Source of the DNA: Xenophilus azovorans DSM 13620
Lineage (GTDB): Bacteria; Pseudomonadota; Gammaproteobacteria; Burkholderiales; Burkholderiaceae_C
Assembly: GCF_000745855.1 (NCBI RefSeq)
Contig: NZ_JQKD01000003.1
Location: 265,047 to 329,046, forward strand
Reading direction: 5' to 3'
Length of the DNA stretch: 64,000 nt
Positions 20,196 to 29,490 of this stretch are shown here, piece after piece (the first letter of the stretch is position 1; every line of letters begins with the position of its first letter). A program made the translations under genes and the position numbers. Under the pieces are notes generated by a model. The model worked only from the letters and a program-made list of their open reading frames with translations, did no database searches and was not told where the DNA came from.

Positions 20196-21017
20196 ATGAG
20201 CGAGGACAGCGAGCGCGCCGCGGCGCAGCGCGGCATCCAGAGCATCGAGGTGGGCGGCCAGTTGCTGCGAGCCCTGGTGCACAGCGGCCGGCCGATGGCC
20301 CTGAAGGACCTGGCGCGCGAGGCGGAGATGACGCCGGCCAAGGCGCATCCGTACATGGTGAGCTTCGGGCGCCTGGGCCTGATCGAGCAGGACCGCGCCA
20401 GCGGCCACTATCTGCTCGGCCCGCTGGCGCTGCAACTGGGGCTGATCGCGATGGCCCAGGCCAGCCCGGTGCAGGTGGCCGCGCCGGTGATCGAGGAACT
20501 GGCCCGGCGCACCGGCCAGACGCTGGCGCTGGCGGTGTGGGGCGACCGCGGCGCCACCATCGTGCGCATCGCCGAGTCGCCGGCCGCGGTGCACGTGGCG
20601 ATGCGGCACGGCACGGTGTTCTCGCTGGCGGGCACGGCCTCCGGGCGGCTGTTCGGCGCCTATCTGGACGAATCGGTGGTGCGCGCCACGCTGGAGGCCG
20701 AGCGCCGCCGCGCGCCGGAGCCCGGCGCCCTGTCGGAGGCCGGCATGCCGGCGCTGGCGCTGCCCACCTGGGAGGCTTTCGCGGCGCAGCTCGAGGAGGT
20801 GCGCCGGCACGGCGTCTCGCGCTCCGAGGGTGAGATCGTGCCGGGCGTGAGCGCGATGGCGGCGCCGGTGTTCGACGCGCGCGGCGCCGTCGTGCTGGCG
20901 CTCACCGCCATCGCCCCGGCGGCGGTGCTCGACACCCGCTGGGACGGCGCCACGGCGCGCGCGCTCAAGACGGCCGCGCAGGAGATCTCGCAGCGCCTGG
21001 GCTGGCGCGGCGCCTGA
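20196..21017 (+). CDS. IclR-family regulator of the homogentisate operon
   Basis: A 273-residue IclR-type regulator: N-terminal winged helix (about 12-75, ALKDLAREAEMTPAKAHPY) and C-terminal effector domain from about 90 to 265. It diverges from the MBL-mhaA-mhaB-hmgA-fahA operon over 123 AT-rich bases and is the obvious local regulator. In P. putida the homogentisate genes are controlled by an IclR-type HmgR, which supports this. Likely ligand: homogentisate or 3-hydroxyphenylacetate, by inference. Confidence 0.88.
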   Translation: MSEDSERAAAQRGIQSIEVGGQLLRALVHSGRPMALKDLAREAEMTPAKAHPYMVSFGRLGLIEQDRASGHYLLGPLALQLGLIAMAQASPVQVAAPVIEELARRTGQTLALAVWGDRGATIVRIAESPAAVHVAMRHGTVFSLAGTASGRLFGAYLDESVVRATLEAERRRAPEPGALSEAGMPALALPTWEAFAAQLEEVRRHGVSRSEGEIVPGVSAMAAPVFDARGAVVLALTAIAPAAVLDTRWDGATARALKTAAQEISQRLGWRGA

Positions 21018-21027
21018 GCGGCAGAAC

Positions 21028-21699
21028 TCAGCCCGCGGGCCGCGCGCGCGAGCCCGACAGCGCCGTGTACACGCCCAGCCCGATGAAGGTGCCTCCGGTC
21101 ACCCAGCGCCCCCACGCGGCGCCGCCGCGCAACGCCGAGAAGAAGGGACGCAGCCGGCTGGCGGCCAGCACGTAGAGGCAGTCGGTGCAGCCGGCGATGG
21201 CCACGAAGGCGGCGCCGAAGCCCATGATCTGCAGCGCCGGCGAGGTGCCGGGGCGGATGAACTGCGGCAGGAACGCGGCGAAGAACAGCGCCGTCTTCGG
21301 GTTGAGCAGCGCCACCACGAAGCCGTCGCGGAACAGGCGGGCCGGCCGCACCGGCCGCACGGGCAGGCCGGTGTCCTCGCCCGCCGCGTCGCCGCGCGGC
21401 GGCCGCAGCGCCTTCAGGCCCAGCCACACCAGGTAGGCCGCGCCGGCCCACTTGACCACCGTGAAGGCCAGCGACGAGATGGCGAACAGCGCCGCCAGCC
21501 CGAGCGCGGCGCCCAGCGCGTTGCCGAAGTTGCCCAGCGCCACGCCCGCCACCGAGGCCAACCCGGCGCGGCGGCCCTGCGCCAGCGTGCGCGCCACCAC
21601 GAACAGCACCGCCGGGCCCGGCGTGAGCGCCAGCACCAGGCTGGCGGCGGCGAAGGCCAGCATCACGGCCGGCGAGGGGAGGAAGGCGGTGTCGATCAT
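21028..21699 (-). CDS. LysE-family exporter
   Basis: A 223-residue inner-membrane protein with six likely helices. The family signature LALTPGPAVLFVVARTLAQG is at about residues 23-42, and a basic loop (PVRPVRPARLFRDGF) joins the two halves, followed by LLNPKTALFFAAFLPQF. LysE/RhtB proteins export amino acids or derivatives. The ATG overlaps the stop of the GFA gene upstream as ATGA, so three genes are translationally linked. Confidence 0.9.
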   Translation of the reverse strand: MIDTAFLPSPAVMLAFAAASLVLALTPGPAVLFVVARTLAQGRRAGLASVAGVALGNFGNALGAALGLAALFAISSLAFTVVKWAGAAYLVWLGLKALRPPRGDAAGEDTGLPVRPVRPARLFRDGFVVALLNPKTALFFAAFLPQFIRPGTSPALQIMGFGAAFVAIAGCTDCLYVLAASRLRPFFSALRGGAAWGRWVTGGTFIGLGVYTALSGSRARPAG

Positions 21700-22211
21700 G
21701 GGTGTCGTCCTTGCGGGTGCCGCTCGCGCCAGGCCTGCCAGCGCTCCAGTGCGGCTTCGGGCCAGTACGCGCGGCGATCGTAGTACTCGGGCACCGCGGC
21801 CGCATCGGGCGGCAGCACCACCCACGGCTGCTTCGAGGCGGTGAAGATGTGGATGTCCGGCGGCAGGTGGTCGGGCGCATCGAGCGTGCCCACGCGCAGG
21901 AACTTCACCGTCGGCCCGGCGCCGGCGTAGTGGCTCCACAGCGCGACGCGGCAGCGCGGACAGCGGGCGATGCGCTGCCCGCGCCCGCTCTCGGAGGGCG
22001 TGTCGACCATCTCCGGCTCGCCGGCCAGCAGCGCCACGCGCTCACCCTCCACCATCGCGTTGAGCGCGAAGGCGCTGCCCGTCTCGCGCTGGCACCAGCG
22101 GCAGTGGCAGGCGTGCACGAACAGCGGCGGGGTGAGCAGGCGATAGCGCACCTGGCGGCAGGCGCAGCCGCCCTCCAGCGGGTACGGCGCGCGTTCGGCG
22201 TCGGCGCTCAC
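21696..22211 (-). CDS. GFA-family zinc-binding protein (second of a pair)
   Basis: A 171-residue protein of the glutathione-dependent formaldehyde-activating (GFA/Mss4-like) fold. Zinc cysteines show as GGCACRQV, HACHCRWCQRETG and ARCPRCRVALW. It starts with GTG at 22211, overlapping the stop of the GFA gene before it, and its stop overlaps the LysE ATG. Residues 125-171 form an extra Trp/Pro-rich tail. GFA proteins are widespread and mostly of unknown role, so no substrate is assigned. Confidence 0.85.
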   Translation of the reverse strand: MSADAERAPYPLEGGCACRQVRYRLLTPPLFVHACHCRWCQRETGSAFALNAMVEGERVALLAGEPEMVDTPSESGRGQRIARCPRCRVALWSHYAGAGPTVKFLRVGTLDAPDHLPPDIHIFTASKQPWVVLPPDAAAVPEYYDRRAYWPEAALERWQAWRERHPQGRHP

Positions 22212-22558
22212 AGCGCGCGGCCGTCGAAGTGCTGCACCGGCACCTGGTCCAGCTCGATGCCTTCCAGGCAGCGGATGTTGACCGCCGCCATCGCCGCGCC
22301 GTTCGGCGCCGTGCCCTCGCCGAAGGGGTGGATGCCGCAGGTCGGGCAGAAATGGTGCGCGATGAGGTGCTTGTTGAAGCGGTAGCTGCGCATCGCCTCG
22401 GGCGGCGTCTTCAGCGTGAGCTGCGGGCGCGGCACGAACCACAGCAGCGAACCCTTGCGCTGGCACATCGAGCAGTTGCAGGCGACGGCGCCCTGCAGCT
22501 CGCCCTCGACGTCGAAGGCGATGGCGCCGCAGTGGCAGCTTCCGTGGTAGGTGGTCAT
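22208..22558 (-). CDS. GFA-family zinc-binding protein (first of a pair)
   Basis: A 116-residue GFA-fold protein. Zinc ligands are visible in GSCHCGAIAF (Cys8, Cys10), VACNCSMCQRKG and FCPTCGIHPF. It heads a three-gene minus-strand unit with a second GFA gene and a LysE exporter, all joined by overlapping start/stop codons. The two GFA proteins differ clearly in length and sequence, so this is not a recent duplication. Confidence 0.88.
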   Translation of the reverse strand: MTTYHGSCHCGAIAFDVEGELQGAVACNCSMCQRKGSLLWFVPRPQLTLKTPPEAMRSYRFNKHLIAHHFCPTCGIHPFGEGTAPNGAAMAAVNIRCLEGIELDQVPVQHFDGRAL

Positions 22559-22616
22559 GCGTGTCTCCGGCGGACGAAAGGCCGCAGGCTACACCGCATC
22601 GGGCGCCGGAGGCGCG

Positions 22617-23444
22617 TCAGGACGGCTTGGCGTTTTCGAGCAGGTCGCGCGTGCGCAGCGCCTCTCGGCGCGCGGCGGCGGCGAAGTCGTCGCCGTCCGA
22701 GGCATAGCAGATGGCGCGCGAGGAGTTCACGACGATGGGCGCGTCCGGCCGCCAGCCGGCGCGCACGGTGGCCGCCGCGTCGCCGCCCTGGGCGCCCACG
22801 CCGGGGATCAGCAGCGGCGCCGTGGGCGCCAGCGCCCGCACGCGCTCGATCTCGTCGGGATAGGTGGCGCCCACCACCAGGCCGAGCTGGCCGTTGAGGT
22901 TCCACGGGCCCTGCGCCAGCCGCGCCACGTGCTCGTACAGCAGCGGCTCGCCCGGCACCGAGGCCAGCCGCTGCCCCTGCAGGTCGGCGCCGCCCGGGTT
23001 GCTGGTGCGGCACAGCAGGAAGGCGCCCTTGTCCGCGTACTTCAGGTAGGGCGAGACCGAATCGAAGCCCATGAAGGGCGAGAGCGTCACCGCGTCGGCG
23101 CCGTAGCGCTCGAAGGCCTCGACGGCGTACTGCTCGGCGGTGGAGCCGATGTCGCCGCGCTTGGCGTCCAGGATCACCGGCACCTGCGGCGCCACCTTGT
23201 GGATGTGGGCGATCAGCCATTCGAGCTGCGCCTCGGCGCGGTGTGCCGCGAAGTAGGCGATCTGCGGCTTGAAGGCGATCACGCAGTCGGCGGTCGCATC
23301 CACGATCTGCGCGCAAAACTCACCGATCCTGCCGGCATCGCCCTTCATCTTTCCCGGAAAGCGCGATGGCTCCGGATCCAGCCCCACGCACAGCAGGGAA
23401 CGGTTCTGGCGCTGGGCGGCGCGCAACTGGTCGATGAAAGCCAT
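22617..23444 (-). CDS. pyrF: Orotidine 5'-phosphate decarboxylase
   Basis: A 275-residue enzyme making UMP from OMP, the last step of pyrimidine synthesis. The catalytic array is ILDAKRGDIGST with Asp93, Lys95 and Asp98. The phosphate-binding loop (LIPGVGAQGGD) lies near residue 210. The length is that of the longer (type 2) bacterial form. The ATG at 23444 gives the normal N-terminus MAFIDQL. Confidence 0.95.
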   Translation of the reverse strand: MAFIDQLRAAQRQNRSLLCVGLDPEPSRFPGKMKGDAGRIGEFCAQIVDATADCVIAFKPQIAYFAAHRAEAQLEWLIAHIHKVAPQVPVILDAKRGDIGSTAEQYAVEAFERYGADAVTLSPFMGFDSVSPYLKYADKGAFLLCRTSNPGGADLQGQRLASVPGEPLLYEHVARLAQGPWNLNGQLGLVVGATYPDEIERVRALAPTAPLLIPGVGAQGGDAAATVRAGWRPDAPIVVNSSRAICYASDGDDFAAAARREALRTRDLLENAKPS

Positions 23445-23555
23445 GGATCCGATTCTAGGTGGCGCCCTGCACCGCCACACCGCACGGTGCCTCTAGCGTA
23501 CTTTTGGATTCGATGTGAACTTTTGCACGAAAAGCCCTGAACCAAGATTTGCTGA

Positions 23556-23584
23556 TGACAATTGTTAACTGATGTCGTGACAAT
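23556..23584. promoter_or_regulatory. AT-rich region with tandem TGACAAT boxes before the autotransporter
   Basis: The 177 bases between pyrF and the autotransporter are unusually AT-rich for this genome. TGACAAT occurs at 23556 and 23578, 22 bases apart, and the first lies in a near-palindrome TGACAATTGTTA. A factor binding two helical turns apart, or part of the promoter, is plausible. I could not fix a single best -35/-10 pair. Confidence 0.4.
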
Positions 23585-23621
23585 GTGTATCTTGTACTAA
23601 TAAAGATAGACAACACCTGTC

Positions 23622-26600
23622 ATGAACCGCATCCATCGCGTCATCTTCAACCAAGCCCTGGGCACGGCCCAGGTGGTGCCCGAGGTGGCGCACGCCCGCG
23701 GCAGCAGCACCGTCCAGGATGAGACGCCCGGGCGCGCCGGCGCGCCCGCCTTCCGTCTCTCGCCGACCGCCCGGCTGTGCGCCGCCGCGATCGTGTCCCT
23801 GGCGGTCGGCGGCGCCTGGGCCGCCGGCGGCACTGGCGGCGCCACGTACAGCGGCGCGGTCGCGGGGGGAGCCGGCGGCACATCCGCCGCCGGAGCGACG
23901 GGCGCCTCTGGCGTGGTCAGCAGCTTCCCGGTCGGCGGCGGCGGGGGCGGGGGCGGCACGAATCTCGGCACGGGCATCGGCAGCGCAGGCGGCCGAGGCG
24001 GCCAGACCGGCGCCCTCGGAGGCAACGGCGGCGCGCGCGGAGACCGGGTGACGCTGGGCGCCAGCACCCACAACGCCACGGGCTCCTCCGGCGGCAACGG
24101 CCAGTCCGTCGTGATTCCCTCAAACCCGGGATGGTCCGACCTGGGTGCAGGTGGCGGCGGCAGCGGCGGCGCGGGCCTGGCGGTCGACATGTTCTTCGGC
24201 ATCCTTGCCACCCATACGGTCACCGGCAAGGCCCTGGGCGGCAATGGCGGCAACGGCGGCAACGCAGGCCTCAACCAGGACAGCTGGGGCGGTGGCGGCG
24301 GCGGCGGCGAGGGCGGCATGGGCGTGCTGCGCACGAGCGGCAATGTCGCTATCGACGTCGGCGCGTCCGCCCTCGGCGGGAACGGCGGCAACGGTGGCCA
24401 GGCCGGCGGCGGCGCCGGCGGCAGCGGGGGCGACGGCGGTGCCGGCATCGCCTGGTCGGGCGCCGGGACCGGTACGCTGACCAATGGCGGAGCCATCGCA
24501 GGCGGCAGCGGCGGCATGGGCGGCAAGGGCGCGGCCGGCACCGGCGCGCAGGGCCTCGGCGGCCAGGGCGTGGTCTGGGCCGGCTCCAAGGGCGGCACCC
24601 TGACGAACGACGCCGGCGGCAGCATGTCCGGCGGCGCGGGCCGCATCGGCGGCGACGGCGTGAGCCGCACGGGCGGCGGCAGCAGCACCCTCGCCATCCG
24701 CAACAGCGGCGTGATCAGCGGTGGGGCCGGCACGGCTGCCGGCGGCGCGGGCATTTCGGGCAGCAATCTGTCCGTCGTCAACAACGGCACCATCCGCGGC
24801 GGGCGGGCCGACGGCGGCACGGGCGCCCAGGCCAATGCCGTCACCTTCACCGGCGGCAAGAACACGCTGCAGATCAACACCGGCTCGACCATCGAGGGCA
24901 ACGTGGTGGCCGTGGCCGGCGGCGCGGACCAGCTCGTGTTCGGCGGGGCCGGGAGCGACAGCTTCGACGTGGGGCTGATCGGGAGCCAGTACCGCAACTT
25001 CGCCGGCCTGGAGAAGGCCGACGGCGGCACCTGGACGCTGACCGGATCGAGCAAGGCGGCCACGCCCTGGACGATCAGCGGCGGCACGCTGGTCGGCCAT
25101 GCTGCCGCCTTCGGCAGCGGCAGCATCCTGAACGACGCCACGCTGGTGCTCGACCAGGCCGCCGACGTCAGCATGGCCAACACCCTGGGCGGCGACGGCA
25201 GGCTGGTCAAGACCGGCGCCGGCGCGCTCGCGCTGACGGGCAACGTCGCGCTGGCGGGCGGCGCCGAGGTCGCGGCCGGCATGCTGCGGCTGGGCGATGC
25301 GGCGGTCACAGCCGGCAGCATCACCGGGACGAAGGGCAGCAGCCCCCTGCTGGGCGCCGGCGGCCACGGCGGGACGGCGGTGACGGTGGAGGCCGGCGCC
25401 GCCGGCGCAGCCAACTTCGGCACCTTCACCGGCGGGGCCGGCGGCAACGGCGGCGTCGTCGCCCTGACGTTCGGCCAGCGCGGCGGCGACGGCGGCACCG
25501 GCCTGCACAACGACGCGGCGCAGGCCGCGATCGACAACGCCGGCACGGTGGCCGGCGGCGCGGGCGGCCGGGGCGGCATCGCCGTGCTCGTCTCCGGGCG
25601 GGGCGGCGACGGCGGCACCGGCCTGAACAGCACGGCCGGCGGCGTCACCATCCGGAACAGCGGTGCCGTCCAGGGCGGCGCGGGCGGCGCCGGAGGCATC
25701 GGCGCGGTCGGCGTGGCCAGCGGCGGCGGCAGCGGCGGCACGGGCATGGCCCTCGCCGGCAGCACGGTCGTGGTGAACAGCGGCAGCATCGCCGGCGGGA
25801 ACGGCGGGCCGGCGGGCAACACGCTGATCGACCTCAACACGCCGGCCGCGGGCGGCGTGGGCATCGTCGCCAGCGGCGACGTCCGCATCACCAACGGCGG
25901 CAGCATCAGCGGCGGCCTGGCGGCGGGCGGCGGCGAACGGGCGGACGCGATCCGGTTCAGCGGCGGCGGCAACCGCCTCGAGCTGCTGAACACCTCGGCC
26001 ATCACCGGCAATGTGGTGGCGACCGCCGCCGGCGGCGACACGCTGGCGCTGACCGGCAGCGCCGACGGCGCCTTCGACGCCTCGGCCATCGGCGCGGCCG
26101 CGCAGTACCGCCACTTCACCGGCTTCGAGAAGGAGGGCACCAGCACCTGGACGCTGACCGGCAGCACGGCCGCCGTGACGCCCTGGCAGGTGACGGGCGG
26201 CGCACTGCGCATCGCCGACGACGCGGCGCTCGGCGACGCCGGCGGCGCGCTGACGCTGGACGGCGGCGCCCTGCAGACGACGTCCAGCACCACCTCGGCG
26301 CGGGCCCTCACGCTGGGCGCAGGCGGCGGCACCCTGCACAGCGACACGGCGACCGTCCACACGGTCGCAGGCGTCATCGGCGGCAGCGGCGCGCTCGTCA
26401 AGGACGGCGGCGGCACCCTGGTGCTGGCGGCGGCGAACACGTACGGCGGCGGCACCACCATCGCCGCGGGCACGCTGCAACTGGGCGATGGCGGCACCGC
26501 CGGCTCGATCACCGGCGATGTGGCGAACCACGGCACGCTCGCCTTCAACCGCAGCGACGCGGCCACCTTCGCCGGCGCCATCTCGGGCAGCGGCGCGGTC

Positions 26601-28625
26601 GAGCAGCGCGGCAGCGGCACGACGACGCTCACCGGCGCCAGCAGCCACACGGGCGGCACCACCATCGCCGCCGGCGCGCTGCAGCTGGGCGACGGCGGCA
26701 CCAGCGGCTCGATCGCCGGCGACGTGGCGAACCACGGCACGCTCGCCTTCAACCGCAGCGACGCGACCACCTTCGCCGGCACCATCTCGGGCAGCGGCGC
26801 GGTCGAGCAGCGCGGCGGCGGCACCACCACGCTGGCCGCGGCCAACGGCTACACCGGCGGCACGCGCATCCTGAACGGCACGCTGGCCGGCCACGCCGCC
26901 AGCTTCGGCAGCGGCGCGATCGTCAACGACGCAGCCCTGGTCATCGACCAGGGCACGGCGGCCGGCTTCGCCAACGCGATGTCCGGCAGCGGCAGCTTCA
27001 CCAAGACCGGCGCCGGCGCGCTGGACCTCACCGGCGACAGCAGCGCCTTCACCGGCGCCAGCCGCGTGGCCGCGGGCACGCTGGCGGTCAACGGCCGGCT
27101 CGGCGGCACGCTGAGCGTGGCCGGCGGCGCCACGCTCAAGGGCAACGGCACGGTGGGCAGCACGGTGGTCGAAGGCGGCGCGCTGGTGGCGCCCGGCAAC
27201 TCCATCGGCACGCTGCACGTGGCCGGCGACCTGACGCTGGCCAGCGGCGCCGCCTACCAGGTGGAGGCCTCGCCCGACGGCCGCAGCGACCAGATCCTGG
27301 TCAGCGGCAGGGCGACCGTGCAGGGCGCCTCCGCCATCGCGCTGCTGGCCGACGGCAACTGGAACCCCTACGGCAGCTACACCATCCTGAAGGCGGACGG
27401 CGGCATCGCCGGCCAGTTCGGCGCCGTTAACTCCAACTTCGCCTTCCTCACGCCGACCATCGAGTACGGCGCGCAGACTGCCTCGCTGACGCTGATGCGC
27501 AACGACGTGCGCTTCTCCGACGTGGGCGTGACCTGGAACCAGAAGGCCAGCGCCGGCGCGATCGAGCCGCTGGCGGCCACGCCGCTGTACCGCGCCGTGG
27601 TGCAGCTCGACCGGTCGAACGCACTGGTGGCCTTCGACCAGCTCTCGGGCGAGCTGCACGCCAGCGTGAAGTCGGCCGCGGTGGAAGACAGCCACCTGGT
27701 GCGCGACACCGTGCTGGACCGCGCACGCCAGAGCCTGGGCGGCGTCGGCACCGCCGCCGCCGGCGCCACGCAGTTGAGCGAAGGCAGCCAGGGCAGCGTG
27801 TGGGCGCGCGCCTACGGCGGGCGCACCGAGGCCGGCGGCGACGGCAACGCCGCCAACAGCGAGCGCAGCACCAGCGGCCTGCTGATCGGCGCCGACCGGC
27901 GCGTGGGCGAGAGCGCCCGCGCCGGCGTGTTCGCCGGCTTCGGCCACACCCGCCTGGACGCCGGCCAACGCCGCGGCGAGGCCAGCGGCGACGCCTGGCA
28001 CCTGGGCGCCTACGGCGGCGCGCAGTGGGGCGCGCTGGGCGTGCGCGGCGGCGCGAGCCTGAGCCGCCAGTCGCTGACCACCCAGCGCACGGTCGCCTTC
28101 ACCGGCGTGACGGACGGGCTGCGCGCCAGCTACGCGCTGCGCACGGTGCAGGCCTTCGGCGAGGTGGGCTGGCGCATCGACGCCGGCGAGCGCACCGCCT
28201 TCGAGCCCTTCGCCAGCCTGGCGCACGTGGACGTGCGCAGCGGCAGCATCAACGAGCAGGGCCTGGGTAGCGGCGCCGCGCTCAGCGGCCGCGGCGACAG
28301 CACGAAGACCACCTTCGCCACCCTGGGCCTGCGGGCGTCCACCCGCGCCAGCCTGGGCGGCGTGGAGGCGACGCTGCGCGGCTCGGCCGGCTGGCGGCGC
28401 GTGGTGGACGGCGACGTCACGCCCAGCGCCCGCCTCGGCCTGTACGGCGGCCTGAGCCAGTTCACGGTGCTGGGCACGCCGCTGGCGCGCGAGGCCTTCG
28501 TGCTGGACGCCGGCGTGGACCTGAACCTGGGCCGCAACATGACGCTGGGCGTCACCTACGGCACGCAGTTCACCGGCGGCACCACCTACAACGGGCTGAA
28601 GGCGGACATGCGCTGGACCTTCTGA
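23622..28625 (+). CDS. Giant type Va autotransporter with Gly-rich passenger
   Basis: A 1667-residue secreted surface protein. Residues 1-30 (MNRIHRVIFNQALGTAQVVP) are an extended signal region of the ESPR type, followed by a hydrophobic signal (about 52-68, ending GGAWA). Residues 70-420 are extremely Gly-rich (GGNGGNGG, GGAGG). From about 420 to 1250 come beta-strand passenger repeats, including two nearly identical 68-residue units at 943-1078. The last ~270 residues form the outer-membrane barrel (start near SVWARAYGGR, end DMRWTF with final Phe). Its role is probably adhesion or biofilm, unproven. Confidence 0.92.
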   Translation: MNRIHRVIFNQALGTAQVVPEVAHARGSSTVQDETPGRAGAPAFRLSPTARLCAAAIVSLAVGGAWAAGGTGGATYSGAVAGGAGGTSAAGATGASGVVSSFPVGGGGGGGGTNLGTGIGSAGGRGGQTGALGGNGGARGDRVTLGASTHNATGSSGGNGQSVVIPSNPGWSDLGAGGGGSGGAGLAVDMFFGILATHTVTGKALGGNGGNGGNAGLNQDSWGGGGGGGEGGMGVLRTSGNVAIDVGASALGGNGGNGGQAGGGAGGSGGDGGAGIAWSGAGTGTLTNGGAIAGGSGGMGGKGAAGTGAQGLGGQGVVWAGSKGGTLTNDAGGSMSGGAGRIGGDGVSRTGGGSSTLAIRNSGVISGGAGTAAGGAGISGSNLSVVNNGTIRGGRADGGTGAQANAVTFTGGKNTLQINTGSTIEGNVVAVAGGADQLVFGGAGSDSFDVGLIGSQYRNFAGLEKADGGTWTLTGSSKAATPWTISGGTLVGHAAAFGSGSILNDATLVLDQAADVSMANTLGGDGRLVKTGAGALALTGNVALAGGAEVAAGMLRLGDAAVTAGSITGTKGSSPLLGAGGHGGTAVTVEAGAAGAANFGTFTGGAGGNGGVVALTFGQRGGDGGTGLHNDAAQAAIDNAGTVAGGAGGRGGIAVLVSGRGGDGGTGLNSTAGGVTIRNSGAVQGGAGGAGGIGAVGVASGGGSGGTGMALAGSTVVVNSGSIAGGNGGPAGNTLIDLNTPAAGGVGIVASGDVRITNGGSISGGLAAGGGERADAIRFSGGGNRLELLNTSAITGNVVATAAGGDTLALTGSADGAFDASAIGAAAQYRHFTGFEKEGTSTWTLTGSTAAVTPWQVTGGALRIADDAALGDAGGALTLDGGALQTTSSTTSARALTLGAGGGTLHSDTATVHTVAGVIGGSGALVKDGGGTLVLAAANTYGGGTTIAAGTLQLGDGGTAGSITGDVANHGTLAFNRSDAATFAGAISGSGAVEQRGSGTTTLTGASSHTGGTTIAAGALQLGDGGTSGSIAGDVANHGTLAFNRSDATTFAGTISGSGAVEQRGGGTTTLAAANGYTGGTRILNGTLAGHAASFGSGAIVNDAALVIDQGTAAGFANAMSGSGSFTKTGAGALDLTGDSSAFTGASRVAAGTLAVNGRLGGTLSVAGGATLKGNGTVGSTVVEGGALVAPGNSIGTLHVAGDLTLASGAAYQVEASPDGRSDQILVSGRATVQGASAIALLADGNWNPYGSYTILKADGGIAGQFGAVNSNFAFLTPTIEYGAQTASLTLMRNDVRFSDVGVTWNQKASAGAIEPLAATPLYRAVVQLDRSNALVAFDQLSGELHASVKSAAVEDSHLVRDTVLDRARQSLGGVGTAAAGATQLSEGSQGSVWARAYGGRTEAGGDGNAANSERSTSGLLIGADRRVGESARAGVFAGFGHTRLDAGQRRGEASGDAWHLGAYGGAQWGALGVRGGASLSRQSLTTQRTVAFTGVTDGLRASYALRTVQAFGEVGWRIDAGERTAFEPFASLAHVDVRSGSINEQGLGSGAALSGRGDSTKTTFATLGLRASTRASLGGVEATLRGSAGWRRVVDGDVTPSARLGLYGGLSQFTVLGTPLAREAFVLDAGVDLNLGRNMTLGVTYGTQFTGGTTYNGLKADMRWTF
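26448..26855 (+). repeat. Two tandem 204-bp units inside the autotransporter gene
   Basis: Units at 26448-26651 and 26652-26855 encode near-identical 68-residue blocks beginning GGTTIAAG and containing GDVANHGTLAFNRSD. A degenerate third start (GGTRILNG) follows. The near-identity at DNA level suggests recent duplication or gene conversion and a site for length change. Confidence 0.88.
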
Positions 28626-28661
28626 CCTGACCGCGCAGGCCGGCCCGGCGGCGCGCGGCCG

Positions 28662-29432
28662 TCAGCCGGCCGTCCCGTCCAGGCAGGCCGCCGCCAGGCA
28701 CAGGTCGGCCCAGGCGCGTGCCTTGTCGGCCGGGTTGCGCAGCAGGTAGGCCGGGTGGTAGGTGGCGACGAGCTGCACGCCCTCGCCCAGCGCCGGCAGC
28801 GCATGGACCTGGCCGCGCAGGCGGCCCAGCGGCTCGGTGCGGCCGAGCAGGCGCTGTGCGGCCAGCGGCCCCATGGCCAGCACGATGCGCGGTGCCAGCG
28901 GCGCGGCCCAGGCGGCGAAGCCGGTGTCGAAGTCGGCCTCGTCCTCGCCGGCCGGCGCCGCGACGGGGCCGGGCCGGTGGGCGCGCAGCAGGTGCACCGG
29001 CGCCGGGCCGGCCGGCAGGCGCAGGGCCTTGAGCATCTGGTCGAGCAGGCGGCCGGCATCGCCCGCCAGCGGCGGGCCGTGGCGGCCGTCGGCGCCGGGC
29101 GGCATGTCGGCCACCACCAGCCAGCCGCCCTGCGCGGGCGCGTCGGCCTGGGCATACAGCCTCTGCGGCGGCGCCAGGCGCAGCGTGCCGGCCGCGGCGG
29201 GCGGGTGGGCGGCGGGCGCGGCGGGTGGATTCGGTGCGGCGGTGCGCGCGGGCGGCGCCGGTCGATGGGGCGGCGGCGAAGGCTCGGGCGCTTCCACCAC
29301 GGCTGCTGCTGCCACGTCGGCATCCGGCGCTGCGCGCACGGCGACAGGCGCGGGCGCCGCCGCGGGCAGCCAGACCTTGACCCCCATCTCCTCCAGCATG
29401 GCGCGCCGGCGCGCATCGAGCAGCAGGGTCAC
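28662..29432 (-). CDS. Uracil-DNA glycosylase-like protein
   Basis: A 256-residue protein with a short N-terminal segment, an Ala/Pro-rich linker (about 25-85) and a C-terminal UDG-superfamily domain. The segments VVADMPPGADGRHG, PLAGDAGRLLDQML and ATYHPAYLLRN match motif regions of family 4/5 enzymes. The only cysteines lie near the C-terminus (LCLAAACLDG), so the four iron-sulfur cysteines of classical family 4 are absent. It follows tsaB-rimI, a common order in Burkholderiales. Activity is uncertain. Confidence 0.75.
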   Translation of the reverse strand: MTLLLDARRRAMLEEMGVKVWLPAAAPAPVAVRAAPDADVAAAAVVEAPEPSPPPHRPAPPARTAAPNPPAAPAAHPPAAAGTLRLAPPQRLYAQADAPAQGGWLVVADMPPGADGRHGPPLAGDAGRLLDQMLKALRLPAGPAPVHLLRAHRPGPVAAPAGEDEADFDTGFAAWAAPLAPRIVLAMGPLAAQRLLGRTEPLGRLRGQVHALPALGEGVQLVATYHPAYLLRNPADKARAWADLCLAAACLDGTAG

Positions 29433-29490
29433 AGGCGAACCTCCGCGCTGCGCGCTGCGGTGCGAGCGCCTTCGGGCGGCCGGGCGGCGC

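Noticed and set aside
23597..26845. 1082-codon proline-rich minus-strand frame
   Set aside because: It is the antisense of GGC-rich codons of the autotransporter, not an independent protein.
26448..26855. CRISPR-like array
   Set aside because: Units are 204 bases, in frame and coding for passenger repeats, without spacers.
24120..28226. 1368-codon minus-strand frame opposite the autotransporter
   Set aside because: Compositional mirror of the Gly-rich passenger; no start signal or domain.
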